Shown here: positions 53,781 to 63,506 of the stretch, piece after piece
Layout of the letters: each line of letters starts with the position of its first letter
How positions within the stretch are numbered: position 1 is the stretch's first letter
NCBI RefSeq assembly: GCF_023630175.1
Contig: NZ_JALLIN010000021.1
Location: forward strand, 58,619-122,618
Length of the DNA stretch: 64,000 nucleotides
Direction of reading: 5' to 3'
Source: Streptomyces cellostaticus
GTDB lineage: Bacteria; Actinomycetota; Actinomycetes; Streptomycetales; Streptomycetaceae
The notes under the pieces: generated by a model
The model's input: the letters and a program-made list of their open reading frames with translations, nothing else
Told to the model about the DNA's origin: nothing
The model's database searches: none
Made by a program: the position numbers and the translations under genes

Positions 53781-55540
53781 CGGCGGGCGAGGGGCTGCTT
53801 CCGGTCGCGGACCGGGCCGGGGTACGGCGGGCGACCGTACGGCTGGTACGGGCCGACGGGCGGGCGTTCGCCGCCGCGCTGGTGCTCAACGCGCTGGCGG
53901 CCGGGGCGGGACTGGCCGGGCCGTGGCTGGTCGGGCGGATCATCGACGAGGTGCGGGCCGGACACGGGGTCGAGGCGGTGGACGGGCCGGCGCTGCTGAT
54001 CCTGCTCTGCGCGCTCGCCCAGCTGCTGCTGGCGCGCTGGGCGCGGTACGTGGGGCACCGGTTCGGGGAGCGGACGCTGGCCCGGGTGCGCGAGGAGTAC
54101 GTCGAGCGAGTGCTGGCCCTGCCCTCGTCCGCGGTGGAGCGGGCCGGCACCGGGGATCTGACCGCGCGCGGCACCGCCGATGTGGCGACGGTCGGCACCA
54201 CCCTGCGGGACGTCGGACCGGAACTGCTCGTCAGCACCGTGCAGGCGCTGTTCGTGCTCGGCGCGGTGTTCGCGCTCGATCCGCTGCTGGGCCTGATCGG
54301 CGTGGTGTGCCTGACGCCCATCTGGGTGGCGCTGCGCTGGTATCTGCGCCGGGCCCGGGACGGGTACCTCGCCGAGGGCGCGGCCAACTCCGAGGTGGCC
54401 GAGATCGTGGCGTCGACGGCGGCGGGGGCGCGCACGGTCGAGGCGTTCCGGCTGCGCGGGCGGCGGATCACCGCGAGCCGGGACGCGCTGGAGCGGTCCC
54501 GCCGGACCCGCTTCCACACCCTCCACCTGCGGACCGTCTTCTTCCCGGCGGTCGAGGTGACGTACACCGTCCCCGTGGTGGCCGTGCTGCTGCTCGGTGG
54601 CTGGCTGCACCAGCGCGGTGCGGTGGGGGTCGGCGCGGTGGTGGCGGCGGCCCTGTACCTGCGGCAGTTCACGGAGCCGCTGGACCAGATCCTGATGCGG
54701 GTCGAGGAACTGCAGAGCAGCGGGGCCTCGTTCGCCCGGGTGGAGGGTCTGGCACGGGCTCCCCGTACGGGTCCGCAGGGCGCCTGCCCGGCCCCGGAGG
54801 ACGACCGGATCGACGTGCGCGGGGTGCGCTACGCCTACGAGCGCGGCGACGAGGTGCTGCGCGGGGTGGACCTGACCGTGCGTCCGGGCGAACGGCTGGC
54901 CGTGGTGGGCCCGTCCGGCGCCGGGAAGACGACCCTCAGCAGGCTCCTCGCGGGCATCGACACCCCCGGGGCGGGCTCGGTGACGGTCGGCGGGGTGCCC
55001 GTCGCGTCGCTGGAACCGGAACTGCTGCGCCGCCAGGTCGTCCTGGTCACGCAGGAGCACCACGTGTTCCTCGGCACGGTCCGCGACAACCTGCTGATCG
55101 CCGGGCCGGCCGCCACGGACGACGCGCTGTGGGCGGCGCTGACGGCGGTGGGCGCCGCCGACTGGGTGCGCGCCCTGCCCTCCTCGCTCGACACCGTGCT
55201 CGGCCCGAACGGCCACTCCACCGACGGTTCCCAGGCCCAGCAACTGGCCCTGGCCCGCGTGGTGCTGGCCGACCCCCACACCCTGATCCTCGACGAGGCC
55301 ACGGCCCTGCTCGACCCCACCACGGCCCGCCACGCCGAACGCGCCCTGGCCGCGGTCCTCAAGTCCCGTACCGTCATCGCCATCGCCCACCGCCTGCACA
55401 CCGCGCACGACGCGGACCGGGTGGCCGTGATGGAGGACGGCCGGCTCACCGAGCTGGGCACGCACGAGGAACTGGTGCGGGCCGACGGGGCGTACGCCTC
55501 GCTGTGGCGGACCTGGCACGGGGACGGCACGGCGGGCTGA
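53777..55540 (+). CDS. ABC exporter half-transporter 4 (degenerate signature motif)
   Basis: A 587-residue half-exporter. Walker A is GPSGAGKTT, Walker B LILDEATALLD and H-loop IAHRLHT, all intact, but the signature is STDGSQAQQLALA instead of LSGGQ. Transporter 3 has the opposite set: intact signature, missing Walker motifs. The two together can build exactly one competent ATP site. GTG 53777 overlaps the upstream stop by four bases (GTGA). The gene is the last of the exporter group; the intergenic sequence after it holds the inverted repeat before the first M4 protease. Confidence 0.92.
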   Translation: MTAGEGLLPVADRAGVRRATVRLVRADGRAFAAALVLNALAAGAGLAGPWLVGRIIDEVRAGHGVEAVDGPALLILLCALAQLLLARWARYVGHRFGERTLARVREEYVERVLALPSSAVERAGTGDLTARGTADVATVGTTLRDVGPELLVSTVQALFVLGAVFALDPLLGLIGVVCLTPIWVALRWYLRRARDGYLAEGAANSEVAEIVASTAAGARTVEAFRLRGRRITASRDALERSRRTRFHTLHLRTVFFPAVEVTYTVPVVAVLLLGGWLHQRGAVGVGAVVAAALYLRQFTEPLDQILMRVEELQSSGASFARVEGLARAPRTGPQGACPAPEDDRIDVRGVRYAYERGDEVLRGVDLTVRPGERLAVVGPSGAGKTTLSRLLAGIDTPGAGSVTVGGVPVASLEPELLRRQVVLVTQEHHVFLGTVRDNLLIAGPAATDDALWAALTAVGAADWVRALPSSLDTVLGPNGHSTDGSQAQQLALARVVLADPHTLILDEATALLDPTTARHAERALAAVLKSRTVIAIAHRLHTAHDADRVAVMEDGRLTELGTHEELVRADGAYASLWRTWHGDGTAG

Positions 55541-55843
55541 TCCGGCCGGGCGCGGACGGACGGTGTCCCGCGCCGCGGCCAACGGTTCGTATACCGAACA
55601 CCAATATCCGAACTACGTTCGATTTCCGGCCAAGTTCGTGACGTGGTCCTGACAGGTGGCGTGATTCCCTGTCACGCTCGACAACGGTCGGCTCACAGCG
55701 AACCCACAACTTCGCACGCACCGGGTGAGCCCGCCGTGCACCTGCACGTGGTTCCGCGTAACAGCCTGTTCTGCCCGGACGCCCCAACCCACCGTCCGGT
55801 CTCCCCTGGCCGCGCGACCCGCGGTCATGCAGAAGGAGTCAGT
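55541..55843. promoter_or_regulatory. 303-base regulatory region upstream of the first M4 protease gene
   Basis: TGACAGG (55650-55656) and CCTGTCA (55668-55674) form a perfect 7-base inverted repeat with an 11-base spacer, a possible operator. GACAGGTGG (55651-55659) is repeated at 57963-57971 upstream of the second protease gene. No convincing -10/-35 pair can be assigned. No gene is supported. Confidence 0.5.
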
Positions 55844-57874
55844 GTGAGCAGCACCTCTCGCAGACGCACCTCCCACACCGGGCACCACCGCACCGCCACC
55901 GTCGCCCTCGCGGGCGTCGCCGCCCTGATCGCCGCGGCCGTCCAGTCCGGAGCCGCGGCCGCCGCCCCCGCCGCGCCGCGGCCGGGCAAGGTCGATCCCG
56001 CCCATGTGGCCCTCGGGCTCACACCGCCGCAGCGCGCCGAGCTGATCCGGCACGCCGACGCCCAGCGGGCCGCGACGGCCAGGGCGATCGGCCTGGGCGC
56101 CAAGGAGAAGCTGGTCGTCAAGGACGTCGTCAAGGACGCCGACGGGACCCTGCACACCCGCTACGAGCGCACCTACGCCGGACTGCCCGTCCTCGGCGGC
56201 GACCTCGTCGTCGAGACCGCCGGGTCCGGTGCCACGAAGTCGGTCGTCAAGGCCAACCGGGCCACACTGAGGATCGCGGACCTCACCCCGGCCGTGTCGA
56301 AGGCCGCGGCCGAGCAGCAGGCCGTGCAGCGGGCCAGGACCCTCGGCGGCACCAGGTCGGCCGCGGACAGCGTGCGCAAGGTCGTCTGGGCCGGCTCCGG
56401 CACGCCCGTCCTCGCCTACGAGACGGTCGTCGGCGGCCTCCAGGACGACGGCACCCCGAACGAGCTCCACGTCATCACCGACGCGGCCACGGGCAAGAAG
56501 CTGTTCGAGTACCAGGGCATCAAGAACGGCGTCGGCAACACCCAGTACAGCGGCCAGGTCACGCTGACCACGACCCAGTCGGGCTCGAACTACACGCTGA
56601 CCGACGGGGCCCGCGGCGGCCACAAGACGTACAACCTGAACCACGGCAGCTCGGGCACCGGCACGCTGTTCTCCCAGACCAACGACACCTGGGGCAACGG
56701 CACCACGTCCAGCGCCGCCACCGCGGGCGCGGACGCGCACTACGGCGCCGCGGTCACCTGGGACTTCTACAAGAGCACCTTCGGCCGCAGCGGCATCAAG
56801 AACAACGGCGTCGGCGCCTACTCCCGCGTCCACTACGGCAACTCGTACGTGAACGCCTTCTGGAGCGACAGCTGCTTCTGCATGACCTACGGCGACGGCT
56901 CCGGCAACGCCGACCCGCTGACGTCGCTCGACGTCGCCGGCCACGAGATGAGCCACGGCGTCACCTCCAACACCGCGAACCTGAACTACAGCGGCGAGTC
57001 CGGCGGCCTGAACGAGGCCACCAGCGACATCTTCGGCACCGGCGTGGAGTTCTTCGCCGACAACTCCTCCGACAAGGGCGACTACCTCATCGGAGAGAAG
57101 ATCGACATCAACGGCGACGGCACCCCGCTGCGCTACATGGACAAGCCCAGCAAGGACGGCGCGTCCAAGGACAACTGGTACTCGGGGATCGGCGGCGTCG
57201 ACGTCCACTACTCGTCCGGGCCGGCCAACCACTTCTTCTACCTGCTGAGCGAGGGCAGCGGCAGCAAGGTGATCGACGGTGTCAGCTACAACTCGCCGAC
57301 CGCCGACGGCCTTCCGGTCACCGGCATCGGCCGGGACAAGGCCCTGCAGATCTGGTACCGGGCGCTGACCACCAAGTGGACCTCGACCACCAACTACGCG
57401 GGCGCGCGCACCGGCACGCTCGCTGCGGCCGGCGAGCTGTACGGCACCACCAGCGCCGAGTACAAGGCCGTGCAGGACGCCTGGGCGGGCGTGGCGGTCG
57501 GTTCGCGCTCCGGCGGCAGCGGCGGCACCTCGTACGAGAACACCACCCCGGTGTCGATCCCGGACAACGGCCCGGCCGTGACCTCGAGCATCACCGTCTC
57601 CGGCCGGAGCGGGAACGCGCCGAGCAACCTCCAGGTGAGCGTGGACATCACGCACACCTGGCGCGGCGACCTGGTGATCGACCTGGTCGGCCCGTCGGGA
57701 GCCTCGTACCGCCTGAAGAACTTCTCGTCCTCCGACTCCGCGGACGACGTCCAGGCGACCTACACGGCCAACGCCTCCTCCGAATCGGCCAACGGAACCT
57801 GGAAGTTGAAGGTGCAGGATCAGGCCAGGTATGACACGGGCCAGATCAACAGCTGGAAGCTGACCTTCCCGTAA
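55844..57874 (+). CDS. Secreted M4-family (thermolysin-like) metalloprotease with P-domain
   Basis: A 676-residue secreted neutral metalloprotease. GTG 55844 follows AGAAGGAG. A long signal peptide is followed by a ~200-residue propeptide (FTP and PepSY-like, ending around KLFEYQGIKNG) and the catalytic domain with HEMSHGVTS (zinc HExxH) and GGLNEATSD (third zinc ligand Glu). The C-terminal ~120 residues form a P/Homo-B domain (TSYENTTPVSIPDNGPAVTS, SVDITHTWRGDLVIDLVGPSG), absent from the neighbouring copy. Many blocks are identical in DNA to the second protease. It degrades extracellular proteins. Confidence 0.95.
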   Translation: MSSTSRRRTSHTGHHRTATVALAGVAALIAAAVQSGAAAAAPAAPRPGKVDPAHVALGLTPPQRAELIRHADAQRAATARAIGLGAKEKLVVKDVVKDADGTLHTRYERTYAGLPVLGGDLVVETAGSGATKSVVKANRATLRIADLTPAVSKAAAEQQAVQRARTLGGTRSAADSVRKVVWAGSGTPVLAYETVVGGLQDDGTPNELHVITDAATGKKLFEYQGIKNGVGNTQYSGQVTLTTTQSGSNYTLTDGARGGHKTYNLNHGSSGTGTLFSQTNDTWGNGTTSSAATAGADAHYGAAVTWDFYKSTFGRSGIKNNGVGAYSRVHYGNSYVNAFWSDSCFCMTYGDGSGNADPLTSLDVAGHEMSHGVTSNTANLNYSGESGGLNEATSDIFGTGVEFFADNSSDKGDYLIGEKIDINGDGTPLRYMDKPSKDGASKDNWYSGIGGVDVHYSSGPANHFFYLLSEGSGSKVIDGVSYNSPTADGLPVTGIGRDKALQIWYRALTTKWTSTTNYAGARTGTLAAAGELYGTTSAEYKAVQDAWAGVAVGSRSGGSGGTSYENTTPVSIPDNGPAVTSSITVSGRSGNAPSNLQVSVDITHTWRGDLVIDLVGPSGASYRLKNFSSSDSADDVQATYTANASSESANGTWKLKVQDQARYDTGQINSWKLTFP

Positions 57875-57899
57875 ACCGCTCACGACGAGCCCGGAAACA

Positions 57900-57937
57900 G
57901 GGCGCCGTCCGGGGGTTCATCCCCTCGGGCGGCGCCC
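57900..57937 (+). terminator. Terminator after the first M4 protease gene
   Basis: GGGCGCCG (57900-57907) and CGGCGCCC (57930-57937) form the outer stem, with CCGGGGG and CCCCTCGG-like pairing inside. It lies 26 bases after the stop and ends in GTTTACC. Confidence 0.7.
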
Positions 57938-58120
57938 GTTTACCTTGCCGAAACGATTATCGGACAGGTGGTTTCGAGTCAACATCACCTCAGGGTCATG
58001 ACATGTACGCACCACTGATGCCACTCTTCCCTCACCGCCGCAGCAGCACAGCAATTTCCCAGCACCACCCCCGGACAGTGACCCCACGCTGACCGGACTC
58101 CCCCACGAGAAGGAACTTCT

Positions 58121-59782
58121 GTGAGCCCCCTCTACGCGCGCCGTCATCGCACCACTCTGGCCGTCGCCACCGCGGTCGCCGCCGGAGCCCTGCTTTCCAC
58201 TGGTCTGACCACCAGTGCCAGCGCCCAGAACGCGGCCGAGGCCGCCGCCGCGAAGCCGCTCGCGGCCGCCCCGACCCAGCTTTCCGCCGCGGCCCGCACC
58301 TCGCTGATCCAGCAGGCGCAGGCCGACACCGCGGACACCGCGCGGAAGATAGGCCTCGGTGCCAAGGAGAAGCTGGTCGTCAAGGACGTCGTCAAGGACA
58401 CCGACGGCACCCTGCACACCCGCTACGAGCGCACCTACGCCGGACTGCCCGTCCTCGGCGGCGACCTCATCGTCCACACCGCCAGGTCCGGCAAGGCCGA
58501 GGGCGTCACCCGCGGCGCCAAGTCGGCCGTGAAGGTGGCCTCGCTCAAGCCCCGGATCACCGCCGCCACGGCGGAGAAGCAGGCCGTGGGCGCCGCCGCC
58601 ACCCTGGGCTCCGCCAAGACCGCGGCGGACGGCGCGCGCAAGGTGATCTGGGCCGGCTCCGGCACGCCCGTCCTCGCCTACGAGACGGTCGTCGGCGGCC
58701 TCCAGGAAGACGGCACCCCGAACCAGCTCCACGTCATCACCGACGCGGCCACGGGCAAGAAGCTGTTCGAGTACCAGGGCATCGAGAACGCGGCCGGCAC
58801 CGGCAAGACCCTGTACTCCGGCAGCGTCGGCCTCACCACCAACCTGTCGGGCTCGACGTACCAGCTCTACGACACCACGCGCGGCGGCCACAAGACGTAC
58901 AACCTGGCCCACCGGACGTCCGGTACCGGCTCCCTGTTCACCGACGCCGACAACGTCTGGGGCACCGGCAGGGCCTCCAGCTCGTCCTCGGACCAGACGG
59001 CCGCCGCCGACGCCGCCTACGGCGCGCAGGAGACCTGGGACTTCTACAAGAGCACCTTCGGCCGCAGCGGCATCAAGAACAACGGCGTCGGCGCCTACTC
59101 CCGCGTCCACTACGGCAACTCGTACGTGAACGCCTTCTGGGACGACAGCTGCTTCTGCATGACCTACGGCGACGGCTCCGGCAACACCCACCCGCTGACC
59201 TCGCTCGACGTCGCCGGCCACGAGATGAGCCACGGCGTCACCTCCAACACCGCGGGCCTTCGCTACAGCGGCGAGTCCGGCGGCCTGAACGAGGCCACCA
59301 GCGACATCTTCGGCACCGGCGTGGAGTTCTTCGCCAACAACTCCTCCGACAAGGGCGACTACCTCATCGGAGAGAAGATCGACATCAACGGCGACGGCAC
59401 CCCGCTGCGCTACATGGACAAGCCCAGCAAGGACGGCGCCTCCGCCGACTACTGGTCCTCCTCCGTGGGCAACAAGAACGTGCACTACTCGTCCGGTGTC
59501 GCCAACCACTTCTTCTACCTGCTGTCCGAGGGCAGCGGCTCGAAGACGATCAACGGCGTGACGTACAACTCGCCCACCTACAACGGCTCCACCGTCACCG
59601 GCATCGGCCGCGCCAAGGCGCTGCAGATCTGGTACAAGGCGCTCACCTCGTACATGACGTCGACCACGAACTACAAGGGCGCCCGCACGGCGACCCTCAG
59701 CGCGGCGTCCGCCCTGTACGGCTCGGGCAGCACCGAGTACAAGGCGGTGGCCTCGGCCTGGTCGGCGGTCAACGTCAGCTAG
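58121..59782 (+). CDS. Secreted M4-family (thermolysin-like) metalloprotease, tandem paralogue
   Basis: A 553-residue secreted metalloprotease. GTG 58121 follows GAGAAGGAA. Signal peptide, propeptide (ending around EYQGIENAAG) and the same catalytic motifs HEMSHGVTS and GGLNEATSD are present, but it ends after the catalytic domain and has no P-domain. Within the propeptide and catalytic domain it shares runs of identical DNA with the upstream protease gene, while other parts differ, a pattern of gene conversion. The upstream region holds the shared GACAGGTGG at 57963. Confidence 0.95.
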   Translation: MSPLYARRHRTTLAVATAVAAGALLSTGLTTSASAQNAAEAAAAKPLAAAPTQLSAAARTSLIQQAQADTADTARKIGLGAKEKLVVKDVVKDTDGTLHTRYERTYAGLPVLGGDLIVHTARSGKAEGVTRGAKSAVKVASLKPRITAATAEKQAVGAAATLGSAKTAADGARKVIWAGSGTPVLAYETVVGGLQEDGTPNQLHVITDAATGKKLFEYQGIENAAGTGKTLYSGSVGLTTNLSGSTYQLYDTTRGGHKTYNLAHRTSGTGSLFTDADNVWGTGRASSSSSDQTAAADAAYGAQETWDFYKSTFGRSGIKNNGVGAYSRVHYGNSYVNAFWDDSCFCMTYGDGSGNTHPLTSLDVAGHEMSHGVTSNTAGLRYSGESGGLNEATSDIFGTGVEFFANNSSDKGDYLIGEKIDINGDGTPLRYMDKPSKDGASADYWSSSVGNKNVHYSSGVANHFFYLLSEGSGSKTINGVTYNSPTYNGSTVTGIGRAKALQIWYKALTSYMTSTTNYKGARTATLSAASALYGSGSTEYKAVASAWSAVNVS

Positions 59783-59799
59783 TCGTACCCCGGCGAACC

Positions 59800-59835
59800 A
59801 GGGCGGTACCGGGGTGGAGACCCCGGTACCGCCCT
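59800..59835 (+). terminator. Perfect 16-pair terminator after the second protease gene
   Basis: AGGGCGGTACCGGGGT (59800-59815) and ACCCCGGTACCGCCCT (59820-59835) form a perfect stem around a GGAG loop, 18 bases after the stop. A short C/T run follows. Confidence 0.85.
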
Positions 59836-59984
59836 TCCCCGTTCGCCCCGGCCCCGTGCCCGGAGGCCGTTGTTCCCCGAGCCGGCGGTTCCGGTGCCGG
59901 GCACCGGGCACGACCCGGCGGGTTCGCCCCCCGGGCGGCACCCGGTCGGCGGTCGCCCGGGGTCCCGCCCTACCCTGGTGAACC

Positions 59985-60506
59985 ATGTCCCAGGCGCCCT
60001 TCACCTACGAGCCGGTCGGCGCGACCCGCGACGACCTGACCGTCTGCCCGCCCGGCTTCCGCCCGATGCTCGTCCGCACCCGCCTCGGCGAGGGGACGGC
60101 GGTCTTCAGCCGGGCCGCCGAGGCGGTCCTCACCTGGGAGATGCACCGCGCCATGGGCGTCGGCATCGACGCCGGCGCCGACCGCGCCGCCCCCGGTGTG
60201 GACGTCACGGTCACCCTGGCCGGCGTCATCAAGGCCCCCTGCCGTGTCATCTGGACCGCCGCGGAACCCCGCCGCGCGGGCTGGGCCTACGGCACCCTCG
60301 AAGGCCACCCCGAGTGCGGCGAGGAGGCCTTCGTGGTCGACCGGACGGGTGACGGCACGGTGTGGCTGACCGTTGCCGCCTTCAGCCGCCCCCAGAAGTG
60401 GTACGCCCGTGCCGGAGGCCCCGCCACCCGGGGCTTCCAGCACGCCTACGCACGCCGCTGCGGCACCGTCCTGAAGCGGCTGTGCGCCGAGTACGACGAG
60501 GCCTGA
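59985..60506 (+). CDS. DUF1990 family protein
   Basis: A 173-residue protein of DUF1990, a helical-plus-beta fold widespread in actinobacteria and plants without a known biochemical role. FTYEPVGATRDD at the N-terminus, FSRAAEAVLTWEMHRAMGVG, and WAYGTLEGHPECGEEAFVVDR are the family landmarks, ending in QHAYARRCGTVLKRL. ATG 59985. It sits between the protease gene's terminator and the convergent glgP. It may be exported or membrane-associated, but no signal peptide is visible. Confidence 0.85.
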   Translation: MSQAPFTYEPVGATRDDLTVCPPGFRPMLVRTRLGEGTAVFSRAAEAVLTWEMHRAMGVGIDAGADRAAPGVDVTVTLAGVIKAPCRVIWTAAEPRRAGWAYGTLEGHPECGEEAFVVDRTGDGTVWLTVAAFSRPQKWYARAGGPATRGFQHAYARRCGTVLKRLCAEYDEA

Positions 60507-60536
60507 GCGACGCACCGACCGCCGGATCGCGCGTCC

Positions 60537-63155
60537 TCAGCGCAGCAGCACCCCCGCTCCCTCCGCCATGTCCTGCGAGGGCACCGTCACCAGGCCCAGC
60601 TCGGCCGCCGAGGTGAGGAGACGGTGGGCCGGGAGGATGCGCACGGTGTAGCCGTAGGGGCCGGTGCGGTCCAGGGAGAGCGGGCCCTCGTAGATCCGGC
60701 GGCCCTCCAGGTCGGGGGCTCCGGTCGGCTTCAGCGGGACCGCCGTGGCCTCGGTGATGCGGTCCTCCGCGTCCACCCGGCCCGAGACCACCTGCACCTC
60801 CACGTCTTCCGGCTCCAGCTCGCCCAGCCCCACCCGCACCCGCAGCCCGACGCTCGTGCCCAGTTCCGCGGTGGCCGTCGTGGCCGTCGTCTCCACGTGG
60901 TCCACGCTCACCCCGGGCCACGCGGCCCGCACCCTGGCCTTCCAGGCGGCCAGTTCACGGGCCGTGTCCGGGTCGAGCGCGCGGTGCGCCTGAGCGGCGG
61001 GGGCGTACAGACGGTCGACGTACTCCCGCACCATGCGCCCCGCCAGCACCTTCGGGCCGAGCCGGCCGAGGGTGCGGCGGACCATCTCGATCCAGCGGTC
61101 GGGCAGCCCGCCCCGGCCACGCTCGTAGAAGCGCGGGGTCACCCGCCGTTCCAGCAGGTCGTAGAGGGCGGCGGCCTCGATGTCGTCACGGCGGTCGGGG
61201 TCGGTGCCGGCGCCGTCCGCGGTCGGGACGGCCCAGCCGAAGTCCGGCTGGAACCACTCGTCCCACCAGCCGTCCAGCACGGACAGGTTGAGGCAGCCGT
61301 TGAGCGCCGCCTTCATCCCGGAGGTGCCGCAGGCCTCCAGCGGGCGCAGGGGGTTGTTCAGCCAGACGTCGCAGCCGGGATAGAGCTTCTGCGCCATCGC
61401 CATGCCGTAGTCGGGCAGGAAGACGAGGCGGTGGCGCACGCGCGGGTCGTCGGCGAACCGCACCAGCTCCTGCACCAGCCGCTTGCCGCTGTCGTCCGCC
61501 GGGTGCGCCTTGCCCGCCACGACGATCTGGATCGGCCGCTCCGGGTGCAGCAGCAGTTCCGTCAGCCGGTCGCGGTCGCGCAGCATGAGGGTCAGGCGCT
61601 TGTACGACGGGACGCGCCGGGCGAACCCGATGGTGAGCACGTCGGGATCGAGGACGCCGTCGATCCAGCCCAGCTCCGCGTCCCCGGCCCCGCGCTGCCG
61701 CCAGGAGGCGCGCAGCCGCTCCCGCACCTCGAACACGAGCTGTTCGCGCAGGGTGCGGCGCAGCTCCCAGATGTCCTGGTCCGCGATGTCCGCCACCGAG
61801 TCCCAGCGCTCGGAGCCGCCGACGGTCAGCGCGTCCTCGGCCCGCTGGGAGCCGATCTGCCGGGCGCCGAGCCGGAGCACCTCCGGGGCCACCCAGGTCG
61901 GGGCGTGCACCCCGTTGGTCACGGAGGTGATCGGCACCTCTTCGGCGTCGAACCCCGGCCACAGGCCCGCGAACATCTCCCGGCTGACCTGCCCGTGGAG
62001 CAGGGACACCCCGTTGGCGCGCTGGGCCAGCCGGAGTCCCATGACGGCCATGTTGAACAGGTTCGGCTCGCCGCCCGGGTAGGTCTCCATGCCGAGGGCC
62101 AGGACACGCTGCACGTCGATGCCGGGGAGTTCGGAGTCCGGGCCGAAGTGCCGGGCGACCAGCTCCCGGTCGAACCGGTCGATCCCGGCCGGCACCGGGG
62201 TGTGGGTCGTGAACACGGTGCCGCCCCGCACCGCCTCCAGCGCCGCGTCGAAACCGGAGCCCCGCGCGCACAGTTCGGCGATCCGTTCGAGACCGAGGAA
62301 CCCCGCGTGTCCCTCGTTGGTGTGGAACACCTCGGGGTCCGGGTGGCCGGTGAGCCGGCAGAAGGTGCGCACGGCCCGGACCCCTCCTATGCCGAGGAGC
62401 ATCTCCTGCAGCAGCCGGTGCTCACTGCCACCGCCGTACAACCGGTCGGTCACCCCGCGTTCGCCGAGGTCGTTCTCCTCCACGTCCGAGTCGAGCATCA
62501 GCAGCGGCACCCTGCCGACCTGCGCCAGCCAGATCCGGGCGTGCAGCGCGCGGCCCCCGGGCAGCGCGAGCGAGACCCCCGCCGGGGTGCCGTCGGCCTC
62601 CTTCACCTGGGTGACGGGCAGTTCGTGCGGGTCGAGCACCGGGTAGTGCTCCTGCTGCCAGCCGTCCCGGGACAGGCTCTGGCGGAAGTAGCCGTGCCGG
62701 TAGAGCAGCCCCACCCCGATCAGCGGCACCCCGAGGTCGCTGGCCGCCTTGAGGTGGTCGCCGGCGAGGATGCCGAGGCCGCCGGAGTACTGGGGCAGCG
62801 CGGCCGTGATGCCGAACTCCGGGGAGAAGTAGGCGACGGCGGCCGGCACTCCGTCACCCTGGTGCTGGTACCAGCGGTCGCCGGTCAGGTAGTCGCCGAG
62901 GTCGTCCGCGACCGCGGTCAGGCGGCGCAGGAAGCGCCGGTCGCCGGCCAGCTCGGCCAGCCGGGCCGGGCGCACGCCGCCCAGGAGGCGCACCGGGTCG
63001 CCCTTGGCCGCCGCCCAGCGTTCGGGGTCGACGGACTGGAACAGGTCGCGCGTTTCCGCATGCCAGGACCAGCGCAGATTGCGCGCCAGGTCGCTCAGCG
63101 GCCGGAGGGGTTCGGGGAGAACGGGACGGACGGTGAACCGACGGATCGCCTTCAC
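60537..63155 (-). CDS. glgP: Alpha-glucan (glycogen) phosphorylase, GT35
   Basis: An 872-residue phosphorylase releasing glucose- or maltose-1-phosphate units from alpha-1,4-glucans. The N-terminal DUF3417 segment (FTVRPVLPEPLRPLSDLARNLRWSWH) is typical of the actinobacterial type; EACGTSGMKAALNGCLNLS holds the PLP lysine and the conserved glycine-rich substrate loop. ATG 63155 (MKAIRRFTVRP). It is divergent from glgE with 351 bases between starts and is the phosphorolytic partner of GlgX. In the GlgE pathway these enzymes recycle the same glucan. Confidence 0.94.
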   Translation of the reverse strand: MKAIRRFTVRPVLPEPLRPLSDLARNLRWSWHAETRDLFQSVDPERWAAAKGDPVRLLGGVRPARLAELAGDRRFLRRLTAVADDLGDYLTGDRWYQHQGDGVPAAVAYFSPEFGITAALPQYSGGLGILAGDHLKAASDLGVPLIGVGLLYRHGYFRQSLSRDGWQQEHYPVLDPHELPVTQVKEADGTPAGVSLALPGGRALHARIWLAQVGRVPLLMLDSDVEENDLGERGVTDRLYGGGSEHRLLQEMLLGIGGVRAVRTFCRLTGHPDPEVFHTNEGHAGFLGLERIAELCARGSGFDAALEAVRGGTVFTTHTPVPAGIDRFDRELVARHFGPDSELPGIDVQRVLALGMETYPGGEPNLFNMAVMGLRLAQRANGVSLLHGQVSREMFAGLWPGFDAEEVPITSVTNGVHAPTWVAPEVLRLGARQIGSQRAEDALTVGGSERWDSVADIADQDIWELRRTLREQLVFEVRERLRASWRQRGAGDAELGWIDGVLDPDVLTIGFARRVPSYKRLTLMLRDRDRLTELLLHPERPIQIVVAGKAHPADDSGKRLVQELVRFADDPRVRHRLVFLPDYGMAMAQKLYPGCDVWLNNPLRPLEACGTSGMKAALNGCLNLSVLDGWWDEWFQPDFGWAVPTADGAGTDPDRRDDIEAAALYDLLERRVTPRFYERGRGGLPDRWIEMVRRTLGRLGPKVLAGRMVREYVDRLYAPAAQAHRALDPDTARELAAWKARVRAAWPGVSVDHVETTATTATAELGTSVGLRVRVGLGELEPEDVEVQVVSGRVDAEDRITEATAVPLKPTGAPDLEGRRIYEGPLSLDRTGPYGYTVRILPAHRLLTSAAELGLVTVPSQDMAEGAGVLLR

Positions 63156-63506
63156 ATCTCACCTCGGACGCGTTGCGTGGTGTGAGACGCACGGCGCTGT
63201 ACGTCTCGTCGTCCCTGCCGACGGTAGTGGTTACCGGGGGGTCGGTGGGGACGTACCGGGACGGGTGTCGGGGCGCGCGGGGGTCACAGGGCGGGGTGCC
63301 GGGGGCGTGGAGCCGCCGTCGGCGGGCACCCGGACAACAGGACCGGTCTTGAACGTAGACGTACGCGCGAGTAGTTAACAGAGTGCCGGATTGCCCACCC
63401 GATGCGGGTGGGAAGGCTCCCCCCGGTACGCCCCACAGCACCGACGCAGGACCCACCTCCCCATGTTCATCCGCCCACGACCACGTTGACGCGGACAGGA
63501 GCGGTC
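63156..63506. promoter_or_regulatory. Divergent glgP-glgE promoter region
   Basis: On the plus strand TTGAAC (63349-63354) and TAGTTA (63372-63377) are separated by 17 bases, a good match to a sigma-HrdB-type promoter, with a start expected near 63384 and a 120-base leader to the glgE ATG. The glgP promoter on the other strand is not assigned. Inverted repeats occur in the leader but no operator is identified. Confidence 0.6.
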
